8,275 nucleotides of DNA from Myxococcota bacterium (GTDB lineage: Bacteria; Myxococcota_A; Polyangia; HGW-17; JAJRWW01): positions 1 through 8,275 of the forward strand of contig JAJRWW010000520.1 of assembly GCA_024276595.1 (NCBI GenBank), given 5' to 3'. Positions within the stretch are counted from its first letter, which is position 1. Each line of letters opens with the position of its first letter. The notes below the pieces were generated by a model. The model made no database searches and was not told the origin of the DNA. It was given only the letters and a program-made list of their open reading frames with translations. A program made the position numbers and the translations under genes. Positions 1-6,352 of this stretch are shown piece after piece.

Positions 1-381
1 GAGCAAGAAGTGGCAGTGGGTCGGGAGGTGCACCGTGTGGGTGTTGATCACCGGGATGCCCCACATCCGCCTTGCGTAGCCCGCGTACTCGAGCTGCGCC
101 GTGTTGGTCTGGCCGTGGAGCACATCCACCGGCGGCCGGGTGACCAGGTTTCGGTATGGCGCCGGCAGAGAGATGCGCACGTTGGGATGGGTCCCAAAGG
201 CCACGGCGAAAAAGAGGTGCGCCTGGCGGCCGTTCATGGGTGTGACGCTACCGGTGTCCGGCCCCAGCATGACCACGCTGTGGCCCCGCTTCTCGAGCTG
301 AGTCGCCAGGAACCTGGTGTGGATGGCAGGTCCCGACTGCACCGTGGGGGACGGAAACTCAGTAAAAATACCTACTCTCAT
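1..381 (-). CDS. Glycosyltransferase family 4-type, N-terminal part (runs off left edge)
   Basis: Read on the minus strand from ATG at 381-379, this is an open frame of 127 codons still open at base 1, so the C-terminal part is outside the window. The protein begins MRVGIFTEFPSPTVQSGPAI and continues HTRFLATQLEKRGHSVVMLGPD. This is the typical first β-strand, Gly-rich loop and helix of GT-B fold glycosyltransferases of the GT4 type, where the acceptor-binding domain comes first. Later segments (VDVLHGQTN near residues 89-97, IPVINTHTVH near 111-120) fit the 'DVIHaH' and 'PvVxTxH' strands of that domain. The start is supported by GGAGG at 389-393 on the minus strand, 7 nt before the ATG. Such enzymes move a sugar from a nucleotide-sugar or lipid-linked donor onto lipids or polysaccharides at the cytoplasmic membrane face. 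The nucleotide-binding domain is not visible, so donor and product cannot be named. Confidence 0.85.
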   Translation of the reverse strand, partial: MRVGIFTEFPSPTVQSGPAIHTRFLATQLEKRGHSVVMLGPDTGSVTPMNGRQAHLFFAVAFGTHPNVRISLPAPYRNLVTRPPVDVLHGQTNTAQLEYAGYARRMWGIPVINTHTVHLPTHCHFLL

Positions 382-489
382 CCAAGCGCCTCCTGCTGCT
401 CCTGGACCGTGGCCGGGCGGAGCCCTGGCATGGAGCCGCAGCTTCATGCACGTACCGATCCAACGGGTTACACCAGAGCTTTCCCCTGC

Positions 490-518
490 ATAATCACCAA
501 GAACCGAAGTTGCGGCAA
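490..518 (-). promoter_or_regulatory. Candidate σ70-type promoter for the glycosyltransferase
   Basis: On the minus strand, TTGCCG (513-518, 4 of 6 to TTGACA) and GATTAT (490-495, 4 of 6 to TATAAT) are separated by exactly 17 nt. They lie about 110 nt upstream of the glycosyltransferase start. The -35 element sits inside a perfect palindrome. Two four-of-six hexamers can occur by chance, so this is a candidate only. Confidence 0.3.
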
Positions 519-522
519 CTTC
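506..522. promoter_or_regulatory. 17-bp perfect palindrome, possible operator
   Basis: GAAGTTGC-G-GCAACTTC is a perfect inverted repeat with 8-bp arms around a single central base. The one-base spacer fits a binding site for a dimeric transcription factor better than an RNA hairpin, although a 7-bp stem with a 3-nt loop could also form. It covers the -35 of the minus-strand promoter candidate, where a bound protein would block transcription. The regulator is unknown. Confidence 0.4.
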
Positions 523-705
523 TGGGACCCACGGCAGGTGTAGCCGCTGATTGACAGGTGTTGCGTTTTTGAAACAGTAGGCGCGGATCAGCCGCAGAGA
601 AGCGGAGCCGACCAACAAAGCGTATGTGTTGCCAATGGAGCCCTGGTTGTGCTTCAATTAGCGGCATCCAGGAGTCCCTCGTGGGCCCCAGGGCCGAGGT
701 AATCC

Positions 706-2661
706 GTGAGGCCCAGCAGCTATCCCAACTCTCCAGCAGCCTCGCAAGCGCTCGATCCGCTCGCGGGAGAACGATGTCCGGCGTCGGGGCTATCGCTAAA
801 GAAGCCACCCGCCTGGCAGAACATCCCCCTCACCTCGACCTACCGGGTCTCCTTCTCGCTGGTGGGCGACCAGATCTTGCACACGCGCCCCGTGGGGCAA
901 GCGGGCAGGTCGGGGATGCCGCTGCTTTTCGAAAAGCGCCGGGCCGTGCTGGAGGAGGCGGGGCTGTGGGAGAGTGACTATTGTGAGATAAAGGACTACT
1001 CGAATATCTCCTTGCGCCATCCACGCATGAGCCGCACGCAGTTTACAGAGCTGATATCGGCCGAGTATGAGCGCGGAGCCATGCGGGGCTACTGGGGATA
1101 TGGAGGGCCGCGGGTCTTCCGCTGGATCATGGCCAGCGCCAAGGCGTTGAGCCCCCATCCAGAGGGGCCCGTGTACTACGTGTCGAGCTACGCCACGGCA
1201 GTGCAGGAGGCGCTGGCCCAGCTTCATGCCCCGGAGCTCACTCTCCATCATCAGTCCCCTCCCAGGAGGACCATCCGCGATGGCTGGAGTGTGGCGGTGG
1301 GCGGCTACCATGTGGAGATCGAGGTCTGGGACGACCACATACTGTTTGCCAAGGCCCGTGGCAGGCTGGGGCGCACGGCGGCCGCCCACCTGCTCGACCT
1401 CCTGGAGCAGATCGTCACCCGGGAGGGTGTCTGCCCCGACGGCAGCTTCGCGCAGATCTCGGATCTCTCCATGCTGCGCCAGGTCAACCTGGGCGCCCTG
1501 CGATACATGCATCACCGCTACGTGGAGATCCATTCGCGACATCCATGTCGTGGAGTGGTGATCCTCTCCCCCAGGAGGTCGGTTCACGCGGTGGCACGGA
1601 TCGCCAACGCGGCCCTGCCGTTCCCGTACCTGGTTGCCCAAAACCTCGACGATGCGCTCAGGCTCGTCCGTTCGCTGCCCTATCCGGACGCTCATCCGAG
1701 CCTGCTGAGCCGCCTCCGAGGGCAGACCGCCTACTCTCGCGCCGACCTCTCGCGCCGGGTCTCCTCCCTGATTCAGTACGCTGCACGGATCGACTGGTAC
1801 ACCTCGGGAATCGAGGATCCTCTCGTGGATCCCGCCGACCCGCTGGCACCCATATACGCCCTGCTGCGGGTGCTGAAGCTGGACTTCGACACAATGCTCG
1901 AGGACCGGGAGAAGATGCAGGCGGAGATGCTCCAGGCCGCCAAGCTCTCCTCCATCGGCCTGCTCACCGCTGGAATGGCCCACGAGCTCAACAGCCCTTT
2001 GACGGCAGTGCTGGGGTACACCGAGCACATCCAGCGCAGCTCGTCGGACCCAGGCTCGGCAGACCAGGCTGGCCGGGCGGCAAAATGCGCCCTCAGGATG
2101 CGTGACATCATCGACCAGCTCGCGGCGTACAGCCGAACGGACCCAGACAGCCCCCCGGTGCCCACGGACCTGAACCTGCTCATCGAGGAGTCCCTGGGGC
2201 TCATCGATCCGCTGCTGGAGAAAAACAACGTCGTGGTACACCGGGAGCTGGCTCCAGACCTGCCCCTGGTGCTCTGCTCGCCCACCGCGCTCCAGAGCGT
2301 CATCTACAACCTCCTGACCAACTCCTTCGACGCCTACTCGGCGGGCAGACCCCAGAGCGCTGGTGGGGATCCGAACCCTGTCGTCATCACCACCCGACGG
2401 ATCGACACCTGGGTCGAGCTGCTGTGCACAGACCAGGGAGCAGGCATGAGCCCCAAGGCCCAGGAGCGGGCCTTCGACCCGTTCTTCACCACCAAGGACG
2501 TGGGTGAAGGCACTGGCCTGGGGCTCTTCGTGACCCACCGGATAGTCACCGGCATGGGCGGGACCATCCACATCAACTCCACCCCTGGAAAGGGTACGGT
2601 CGTTCAGATCCGTCTCCCCGCGCACCTCGCGAGCAGCGCGGAGCCTCCCGCCAGCGGCTGA
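706..2661 (+). CDS. Soluble sensor histidine kinase with duplicated STAS/SpoIIAA-like N-terminal modules
   Basis: This is a 651-residue histidine kinase that would autophosphorylate on His and pass the phosphate to a response regulator; none is adjacent. The kinase core is complete: H-box AHELNSPL with His426, N-box NLLTNSFDA with Asn539, G1 DQGAGM from Asp576, F-box FDPFFTTK from Phe590 and G2 GEGTGLGL at 600-607. There is no membrane segment or signal peptide, so it should be cytoplasmic. The first half has two related modules, about residues 46-172 and 201-324. Both align without gaps at their start (YxV, DxIL, then GxxGR) and resemble small STAS/SpoIIAA-like α/β domains. A helical stretch near 397-425 links them to the kinase. 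The start is the GTG at 706, preceded by GAGGT 5 nt upstream. A stop at 700-702 excludes any earlier start, but the first 45 residues have weak coding character, so the true start is not certain. Confidence 0.88.
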   Translation: MRPSSYPNSPAASQALDPLAGERCPASGLSLKKPPAWQNIPLTSTYRVSFSLVGDQILHTRPVGQAGRSGMPLLFEKRRAVLEEAGLWESDYCEIKDYSNISLRHPRMSRTQFTELISAEYERGAMRGYWGYGGPRVFRWIMASAKALSPHPEGPVYYVSSYATAVQEALAQLHAPELTLHHQSPPRRTIRDGWSVAVGGYHVEIEVWDDHILFAKARGRLGRTAAAHLLDLLEQIVTREGVCPDGSFAQISDLSMLRQVNLGALRYMHHRYVEIHSRHPCRGVVILSPRRSVHAVARIANAALPFPYLVAQNLDDALRLVRSLPYPDAHPSLLSRLRGQTAYSRADLSRRVSSLIQYAARIDWYTSGIEDPLVDPADPLAPIYALLRVLKLDFDTMLEDREKMQAEMLQAAKLSSIGLLTAGMAHELNSPLTAVLGYTEHIQRSSSDPGSADQAGRAAKCALRMRDIIDQLAAYSRTDPDSPPVPTDLNLLIEESLGLIDPLLEKNNVVVHRELAPDLPLVLCSPTALQSVIYNLLTNSFDAYSAGRPQSAGGDPNPVVITTRRIDTWVELLCTDQGAGMSPKAQERAFDPFFTTKDVGEGTGLGLFVTHRIVTGMGGTIHINSTPGKGTVVQIRLPAHLASSAEPPASG

Positions 2662-2663
2662 CT

Positions 2664-2703
2664 GGCCGCCACGGGAAGCGGCCTATCTCCATGTGGCTTT
2701 TTT
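2664..2703 (+). terminator. Possible weak intrinsic terminator after the histidine kinase
   Basis: Two mutually exclusive stems lie just after the kinase stop. One is GGCCGC (2664-2669) with GCGGCC (2678-2683), a 6-bp stem with an 8-nt loop. The other is GCCAC (2668-2672) with GTGGC (2693-2697), which runs directly into TTTTTT at 2698-2703. The second has the U-run in the right place but a short stem and an 18-nt loop, so termination may be partial. Confidence 0.3.
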
Positions 2704-2720
2704 GTAACACGCGCCCCTCT

Positions 2721-2748
2721 TTGCAAGGCCGACAAAATAGTCTATTGT
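2721..2748 (+). promoter_or_regulatory. Candidate promoter of the Lon-WD40 lipoprotein gene
   Basis: TTGCAA (2721-2726) and TATTGT (2743-2748) each match 4 of 6 consensus positions with a 16-nt spacer. They lie in a locally AT-richer patch about 110 nt before the start codon. An imperfect dyad overlaps the -10. The position suits an independent promoter for the downstream gene, but the hexamers are weak. Confidence 0.35.
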
Positions 2749-2749
2749 G
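2733..2749. promoter_or_regulatory. 17-bp imperfect dyad overlapping the -10
   Basis: CAAAATAG-T-CTATTGTG has 8-bp arms around one central base with one mismatched pair (2735 against 2747). It covers the -10 candidate at 2743-2748 and could be a repressor site. Its sequence is unrelated to the palindrome at 506-522, so the two would not share a regulator. Confidence 0.3.
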
Positions 2750-2845
2750 GCGCTCAGCTCGGGGGCGTTGCCGCCCCTTTCCTGAACGCCGAAGCCCCCC
2801 ACACCCTGGCTGTGGCGCCTCTCGGCTGCCCGCTGCCCCTTTGTC

Positions 2846-2850
2846 GGAGG
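2846..2850 (+). promoter_or_regulatory. Shine-Dalgarno that decides the Lon-WD40 start
   Basis: GGAGG lies 6 nt before ATG at 2857-2859, an ideal spacing. The in-frame ATG at 2851 directly abuts it and the GTG at 2812 has no such site, so 2857 is the preferred start. That start also gives a compact lipoprotein signal peptide. Confidence 0.75.
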
Positions 2851-2856
2851 ATGACA

Positions 2857-5800
2857 ATGCACTCGCTCGTTCGACTCGCGCTTTTTTCGTGGATTGCGGC
2901 CTCGCTCATTGCCTGTCCGAGGCCGCGCCCGAGACCAGCTCCAAGGCCCACGGCTGCTCCAGGCCCCTCGGCCCCGCGCTCTCCCGTTTTCGTGGCGCCG
3001 CTTCTCACTGCTTCCAGAGAGGTGTACGTGGATGCCTTGTGGGTCCGCCGCAAGAAGGTGAAGATCAAGGGGAAGAAGAGGATCGCTGGCCGCCGCGGCC
3101 GCCACGGCCCGCGCGGGCGACACCGCCGTGGCTCCAGGGGCTACAAGTACACTTACACCTACACCGGCGGGATGACGAAGGTGGTCCTGCAGGTCTTTCC
3201 CAACACCCGCCAGGTGACGAGCGTGGGTGTGGCAGAGCAGTTCCCGGGCGGCGCAGGCCAGACCTGGAAGGCGTCCGTGTGGATCGCCTCCAGGAAGGCC
3301 GCTCAGACCCTCGGGAGGGAGCTCATCGACTACGGCTTCCTGGCGAAGTCCACCGGGTTCATCGACGGCCCCTCTGCCGGCGCTCTCTTCACCGCGGGCT
3401 TCATGGCAGCCATCCTGGGCGACAAGGTCATCCCAGAGGCCACCATGACCGGCACCGTCAACCCGGACGGCACCGTGGGCATGGTGGGCGGCCTCGAGCA
3501 CAAGTTCCTCGCGGCCATCAAGGCGGGCAAGAAGGTCCTGGGGTACCCCGAGGGCAACAGGCGCTTCAAGAACGAAAAGGGGCTGGTGGTGGACCTGGAG
3601 GACCTGGCATCGGAGCACGGCGCCAGGGCGGTCCCCATCCGCGACATCTACCAGGCCTACAAGCTGCTCACGGGCAAGGAGCTCGCCTTCCGAAAGACGG
3701 TGTCACCCAAGGCCATGGCGCTCTCCACGAGCCTCCACCCGGTGATGGCGCAGATGACCCGCCGCTGGCTCGAGATGCACGAGACCTACCTGAAGAAGGC
3801 CCGGTCGCGCATGAAGAGCCCCTGGCTCACCCGGCTCTACACCAAGCGCCTCGCGCCAGCGCTGGGATACAAGAAGGTCTCGGACCAGGCCGCAAAGGAG
3901 AAGCTCTTCGGGGCGGCCTACTACAACGCCGTACGCAGCGCCACCTGGGCCTACACCGCTGCATCCTTCACCGAGGTGGTGGGGCTGTGGCGTCGCTGGA
4001 ACAAGACCATCCTCAGCCAGTACTGGGTCAAGCGGCGGTGGCAGATGAAGAAGTGGGCGGCCAGGCGAGCCAAGTACCGGCTCTCCAAGGAGCGCGGAGG
4101 CCCCATCATGGGAATCGACCTTCACAGCCAGTCCAGGACCGCGGCTGTGGCCTACTTCAATGGGGACGTGCGGCTGTTTGACGTCACCACGGGCAAGCTC
4201 AAGCGGACCATCAAGGCCAGCCCCAGGATGCTCTGGAGCGTCTCCCTGGGGCCCCGGGGGCGCAAGCTGGTTTCGGGAGGCGTGGACAAGGTCGCTCGAA
4301 TCTACAGCACCCGCAATGGACGCCTCCTCAAGTCGCTCAAGGGCCACACCGGCATCATCGTCTCGGTGGCCTTTGGGCCCAGGGGCCGCAAGATCGTCAC
4401 CGGCAGCACCGACGACACCGCCAAGGTCTGGGACGCCCGGACGGGCAGGCTCCTCAAGACAATCACCGCCCACAAGCGTGACGTGAACGCCGTGGCCATC
4501 AGCCCCAACGGCCGCCTCTTTGCCACGGCGGGCGACGAGGGGGTCATCAAGATATGGAGCCTCTCCTCTTACAAGGAGCTCAAGTCCATCGACGCTCACT
4601 CGAGCTGGGTCTGGGCCCTCTCCTTCGGGCCGCGCTCCAAGGTCATCGCCTCCGCGGGCCGCGACAACGCCGCGCGGGTGTGGAACGTAAAGACCGGCAA
4701 GCGCCTGCTCCACGTCACCACCTCCGACGACTGCATCGACGTGCACGTGGGCCCCAAAGGCAAGCTCTTCGCGGTGGGGACCGACGACAGCAAGGTGCTC
4801 CTTGTGAGCCTGAAGTCCGGCAAGATCATCGGCACCCTCAAGGGGCACAAGCGCCGGGTGATGGGGGTCCGCATGGGCAGGAAGGGCAAGCTGCTCGTCT
4901 CGGGAGCCAAGGGGGGGACCGTGAAGCTCTGGTCGGTGGCCACCGGTGCACTGCTCCGCGACATCGAGGGCAAGACTCCCCAGGAGTACAAGTGCGGCGC
5001 CATCGGCTGGGCCACCAAGGCGTGCAGGAAGTACAAGAAGGAGCTGGCTGATATCGAGCACCCCAAGATGGCCAGACCACCCGAGCCCAGCGGCGCCTTC
5101 AAGAAGAAGCTCTTCGTCGTAGCCTCCGACATGGAGAAGCGCCTCAAGCAGGTCGAGAGGACCCAAAAGCAGCTCGAGCAGGCAAAAAAGCCCAGCACCG
5201 TAGACCAGGCCCTGGCCCTGATCAGCGGCTACGAAGAGCTCATCCATGGGGTCGCCTTCGCCCGCATAGGCCGCTACCGCTTCAAGCTCCTCAAGCAGTA
5301 CAAGCGCTTCTGGAAGCGGATGCAGCGCATGAGCCGCTACCGTCGCCGTCGGTCCTCTGGCAAGTACGGCCTGTACCGCGAGCGTCGCTTCGCCCAGAAG
5401 GTGGCAGCCTACGTGGAGGCCGCCGTGCGCTTCGGTGGGATAGCCTTCGGCAAGTCCCACCTCGCCCTGGATCACGCCCGCCTGTACACCCCCAACACCT
5501 CCGCGCTGAAGCTCTCTGGCAAGCGCATGCGTTCACTGACCAAGCAGCTCTTCGCCGCGGCGAAGGCGAACCTGGACTACCTGGAGACCATGATCCCCAG
5601 GGGTTTCAGGGGATACTTCATCCGCAAGTACCTCAACGTGAACGTGCCAACCTATGTGATCGCCCGGCTGGGCTTTGACCGCAGCGGCAAGCTGGTGCTT
5701 GGCGCAATGCGGGAGCGGGAGCTGGCCCACAAGACCGTGGACTTCGGCAAGGGCTACGCGGCCCTTGGAGCCGCCGTTGCGGCGTACATCGCCTCCGCCA

Positions 5801-6114
5801 AGCTCCGCTTCAAGGTCAGCTCTGGCCAGAACATCAAGTCGGGCGTGATCAAGCCGCGGCTGCGACGCATGACCGTGCTCACCAACGCCCTCTCCCGAGG
5901 AAGGCGCTTCGCCCTGGAGGCCGCCTTCAGGTCGAGCAAGACGCTCAACTACATCCCCACCATCTCGAGGATGCTCTTCCAGGCCGCCGAGCAGCTCCGG
6001 AAGGCGAGCCTGGGCGGCCAGATAAAGGCAGTGGAGCTGTACTGGCGCGCGGCCCTCTACTGCCGCCTGGCCATGATGCTCATGAGGCCCGACTCGAAGC
6101 CCTCAGCCTCCTGA
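2857..6114 (+). CDS. Lon-type (S16) peptidase / WD40 β-propeller lipoprotein
   Basis: This is a 1085-residue predicted lipoprotein. Residues 1-20 form a signal peptide ending in the lipobox LIAC with Cys20, followed by a Pro/Arg/Ala tether (PRPRPRP and on to about 43). Residues 50-270 match the Lon protease domain: DGPSAG with Ser173, then TGTVNPDGTVGMVGGLEHK with Lys216. The 43-residue Ser-Lys spacing equals that of E. coli Lon (Ser679, Lys722), so the dyad looks intact. The DGTVG-x-VGG form is closest to secreted YlbL/SepM-type S16 proteases, but no PDZ and no AAA+ domain is present. A basic insertion (64-95, 17 Lys/Arg of 32) interrupts the start of the fold. A helical linker is followed by seven WD40 repeats (about 417-706; examples AKVWDARTG, IKIWSLSSY, ARVWNVKTG, VKLWSVATG). 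Residues 707-1085 are basic, mostly helical and unrecognised, with a possible coiled coil near 765-785. Likely role: ATP-independent proteolysis in the periplasm or at the envelope. The substrate is unknown. Confidence 0.9.
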   Translation: MHSLVRLALFSWIAASLIACPRPRPRPAPRPTAAPGPSAPRSPVFVAPLLTASREVYVDALWVRRKKVKIKGKKRIAGRRGRHGPRGRHRRGSRGYKYTYTYTGGMTKVVLQVFPNTRQVTSVGVAEQFPGGAGQTWKASVWIASRKAAQTLGRELIDYGFLAKSTGFIDGPSAGALFTAGFMAAILGDKVIPEATMTGTVNPDGTVGMVGGLEHKFLAAIKAGKKVLGYPEGNRRFKNEKGLVVDLEDLASEHGARAVPIRDIYQAYKLLTGKELAFRKTVSPKAMALSTSLHPVMAQMTRRWLEMHETYLKKARSRMKSPWLTRLYTKRLAPALGYKKVSDQAAKEKLFGAAYYNAVRSATWAYTAASFTEVVGLWRRWNKTILSQYWVKRRWQMKKWAARRAKYRLSKERGGPIMGIDLHSQSRTAAVAYFNGDVRLFDVTTGKLKRTIKASPRMLWSVSLGPRGRKLVSGGVDKVARIYSTRNGRLLKSLKGHTGIIVSVAFGPRGRKIVTGSTDDTAKVWDARTGRLLKTITAHKRDVNAVAISPNGRLFATAGDEGVIKIWSLSSYKELKSIDAHSSWVWALSFGPRSKVIASAGRDNAARVWNVKTGKRLLHVTTSDDCIDVHVGPKGKLFAVGTDDSKVLLVSLKSGKIIGTLKGHKRRVMGVRMGRKGKLLVSGAKGGTVKLWSVATGALLRDIEGKTPQEYKCGAIGWATKACRKYKKELADIEHPKMARPPEPSGAFKKKLFVVASDMEKRLKQVERTQKQLEQAKKPSTVDQALALISGYEELIHGVAFARIGRYRFKLLKQYKRFWKRMQRMSRYRRRRSSGKYGLYRERRFAQKVAAYVEAAVRFGGIAFGKSHLALDHARLYTPNTSALKLSGKRMRSLTKQLFAAAKANLDYLETMIPRGFRGYFIRKYLNVNVPTYVIARLGFDRSGKLVLGAMRERELAHKTVDFGKGYAALGAAVAAYIASAKLRFKVSSGQNIKSGVIKPRLRRMTVLTNALSRGRRFALEAAFRSSKTLNYIPTISRMLFQAAEQLRKASLGGQIKAVELYWRAALYCRLAMMLMRPDSKPSAS

Positions 6115-6166
6115 CTCCTCGCCGAGCTCCCACGGACTCTCCGCACGGGGTCCTCTCCCCCACCGG
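6115..6166. other. Convergent gap between the lipoprotein gene and the small membrane protein gene
   Basis: These 52 bases separate two converging genes. I find only a weak GGAC/GTCC pairing (6134-6137 with 6150-6153) and no T-run on either strand, so there is no clear intrinsic terminator. Termination may be Rho-dependent or transcripts may overlap. Confidence 0.4.
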
Positions 6167-6343
6167 TCACTTCCCATAACCACCGTAGGAGCTCGAACCT
6201 GAGCCGCCAGTGCGAAAGCCGCCGGTGCGTCCATGGCCGCCCCTGCCACCCACGCCGCAGTGGGAGAAGAGCATGAACAGCACCGCCATGAGCACCAGCC
6301 CGCCCACCACCAGGGCCACCAGGATGCCGCGGTTTTCATTCAT
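6167..6343 (-). CDS. Small single-pass membrane protein with glycine-rich tail (58 aa)
   Basis: The frame runs from ATG at 6343-6341 to TGA at 6169-6167. The protein starts MNENRGILVALVVGG and has one hydrophobic segment at about residues 7-27 with no charge inside. A tail at 30-58 has 14 Gly in 29 residues, with Arg, Ser and Tyr (GGSGSSSYGGYGK). Cys29 follows the membrane segment but FSHC is not a lipobox. The start lies 9 nt after the stop of the upstream kinase fragment, with GAGAGAAGG in that gap and upstream end, so translation is probably coupled. The frame used 4 nt downstream (ATG at 6339) gives a Trp-rich, implausible product. I do not recognise a family. Its coupling to a kinase suggests an accessory or envelope-signalling role, which is inference only. 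Confidence 0.6.
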   Translation of the reverse strand: MNENRGILVALVVGGLVLMAVLFMLFSHCGVGGRGGHGRTGGFRTGGSGSSSYGGYGK

Positions 6344-6352
6344 GGCCTTCTC

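Larger units (their letters stand above)
382..705. other. Divergent intergenic region
   Basis: This 324-base gap lies between the minus-strand glycosyltransferase and the plus-strand histidine kinase. I see no convincing gene in it: open frames exist on both strands, but they lack a good ribosome site, recognisable motifs or the codon bias of the neighbours. It holds the glycosyltransferase Shine-Dalgarno (389-393), a minus-strand promoter candidate (490-518) and a perfect palindrome (506-522). It also has a consensus-like TTGACA at 551-556 pointing at the kinase. No good -10 follows that hexamer; the best is AACAGT at 573-578, so a plus-strand σ70 promoter there is only a possibility. Confidence 0.6.

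Noticed and set aside
10..543. 177-codon plus-strand frame at the left edge
   Set aside because: The minus strand here reads as a glycosyltransferase start with a good Shine-Dalgarno; the plus-strand product is Arg/His-rich noise and runs into the intergenic region.
551..580. σ54 or strong σ70 promoter at TTGACA (551)
   Set aside because: The σ54 GG/GC spacing is absent and no -10 better than 3 of 6 follows the TTGACA at a normal distance.
494..808. 104-codon minus-strand frame in the divergent region
   Set aside because: No ribosome site or recognisable motif, it overlaps the kinase start region, and its codon use is unlike the neighbouring genes.
624..977. 117-codon plus-strand frame overlapping the kinase start, considered as a frameshifted N-terminus
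   Set aside because: Its end does not join any conserved kinase segment, and the kinase frame already has a usable GTG with a Shine-Dalgarno.
796..2625. 609-codon open frame on the minus strand opposite the first kinase
   Set aside because: The plus strand encodes all kinase boxes; the antisense product is His/Val/Gly/Gln-rich without motifs and is a codon-bias shadow.
2812..2856. Earlier in-frame starts (GTG 2812, ATG 2851) for the Lon-WD40 protein
   Set aside because: The first would place 15 extra residues before the signal peptide without a ribosome site; the second abuts the Shine-Dalgarno with no spacing.
3703..5475. 590-codon open frame on the minus strand inside the Lon-WD40 gene
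   Set aside because: It lies wholly antisense to a gene with clear catalytic and repeat motifs, its product has no recognisable motif, and such long mirror frames are common in GC-rich DNA.
6103..6339. 78-codon minus-strand frame with Trp/Cys-rich start
   Set aside because: The overlapping frame from 6343 gives a clean membrane segment and Gly-rich tail; this one gives an odd composition and runs past that gene's stop into the 3' end of the lipoprotein gene.
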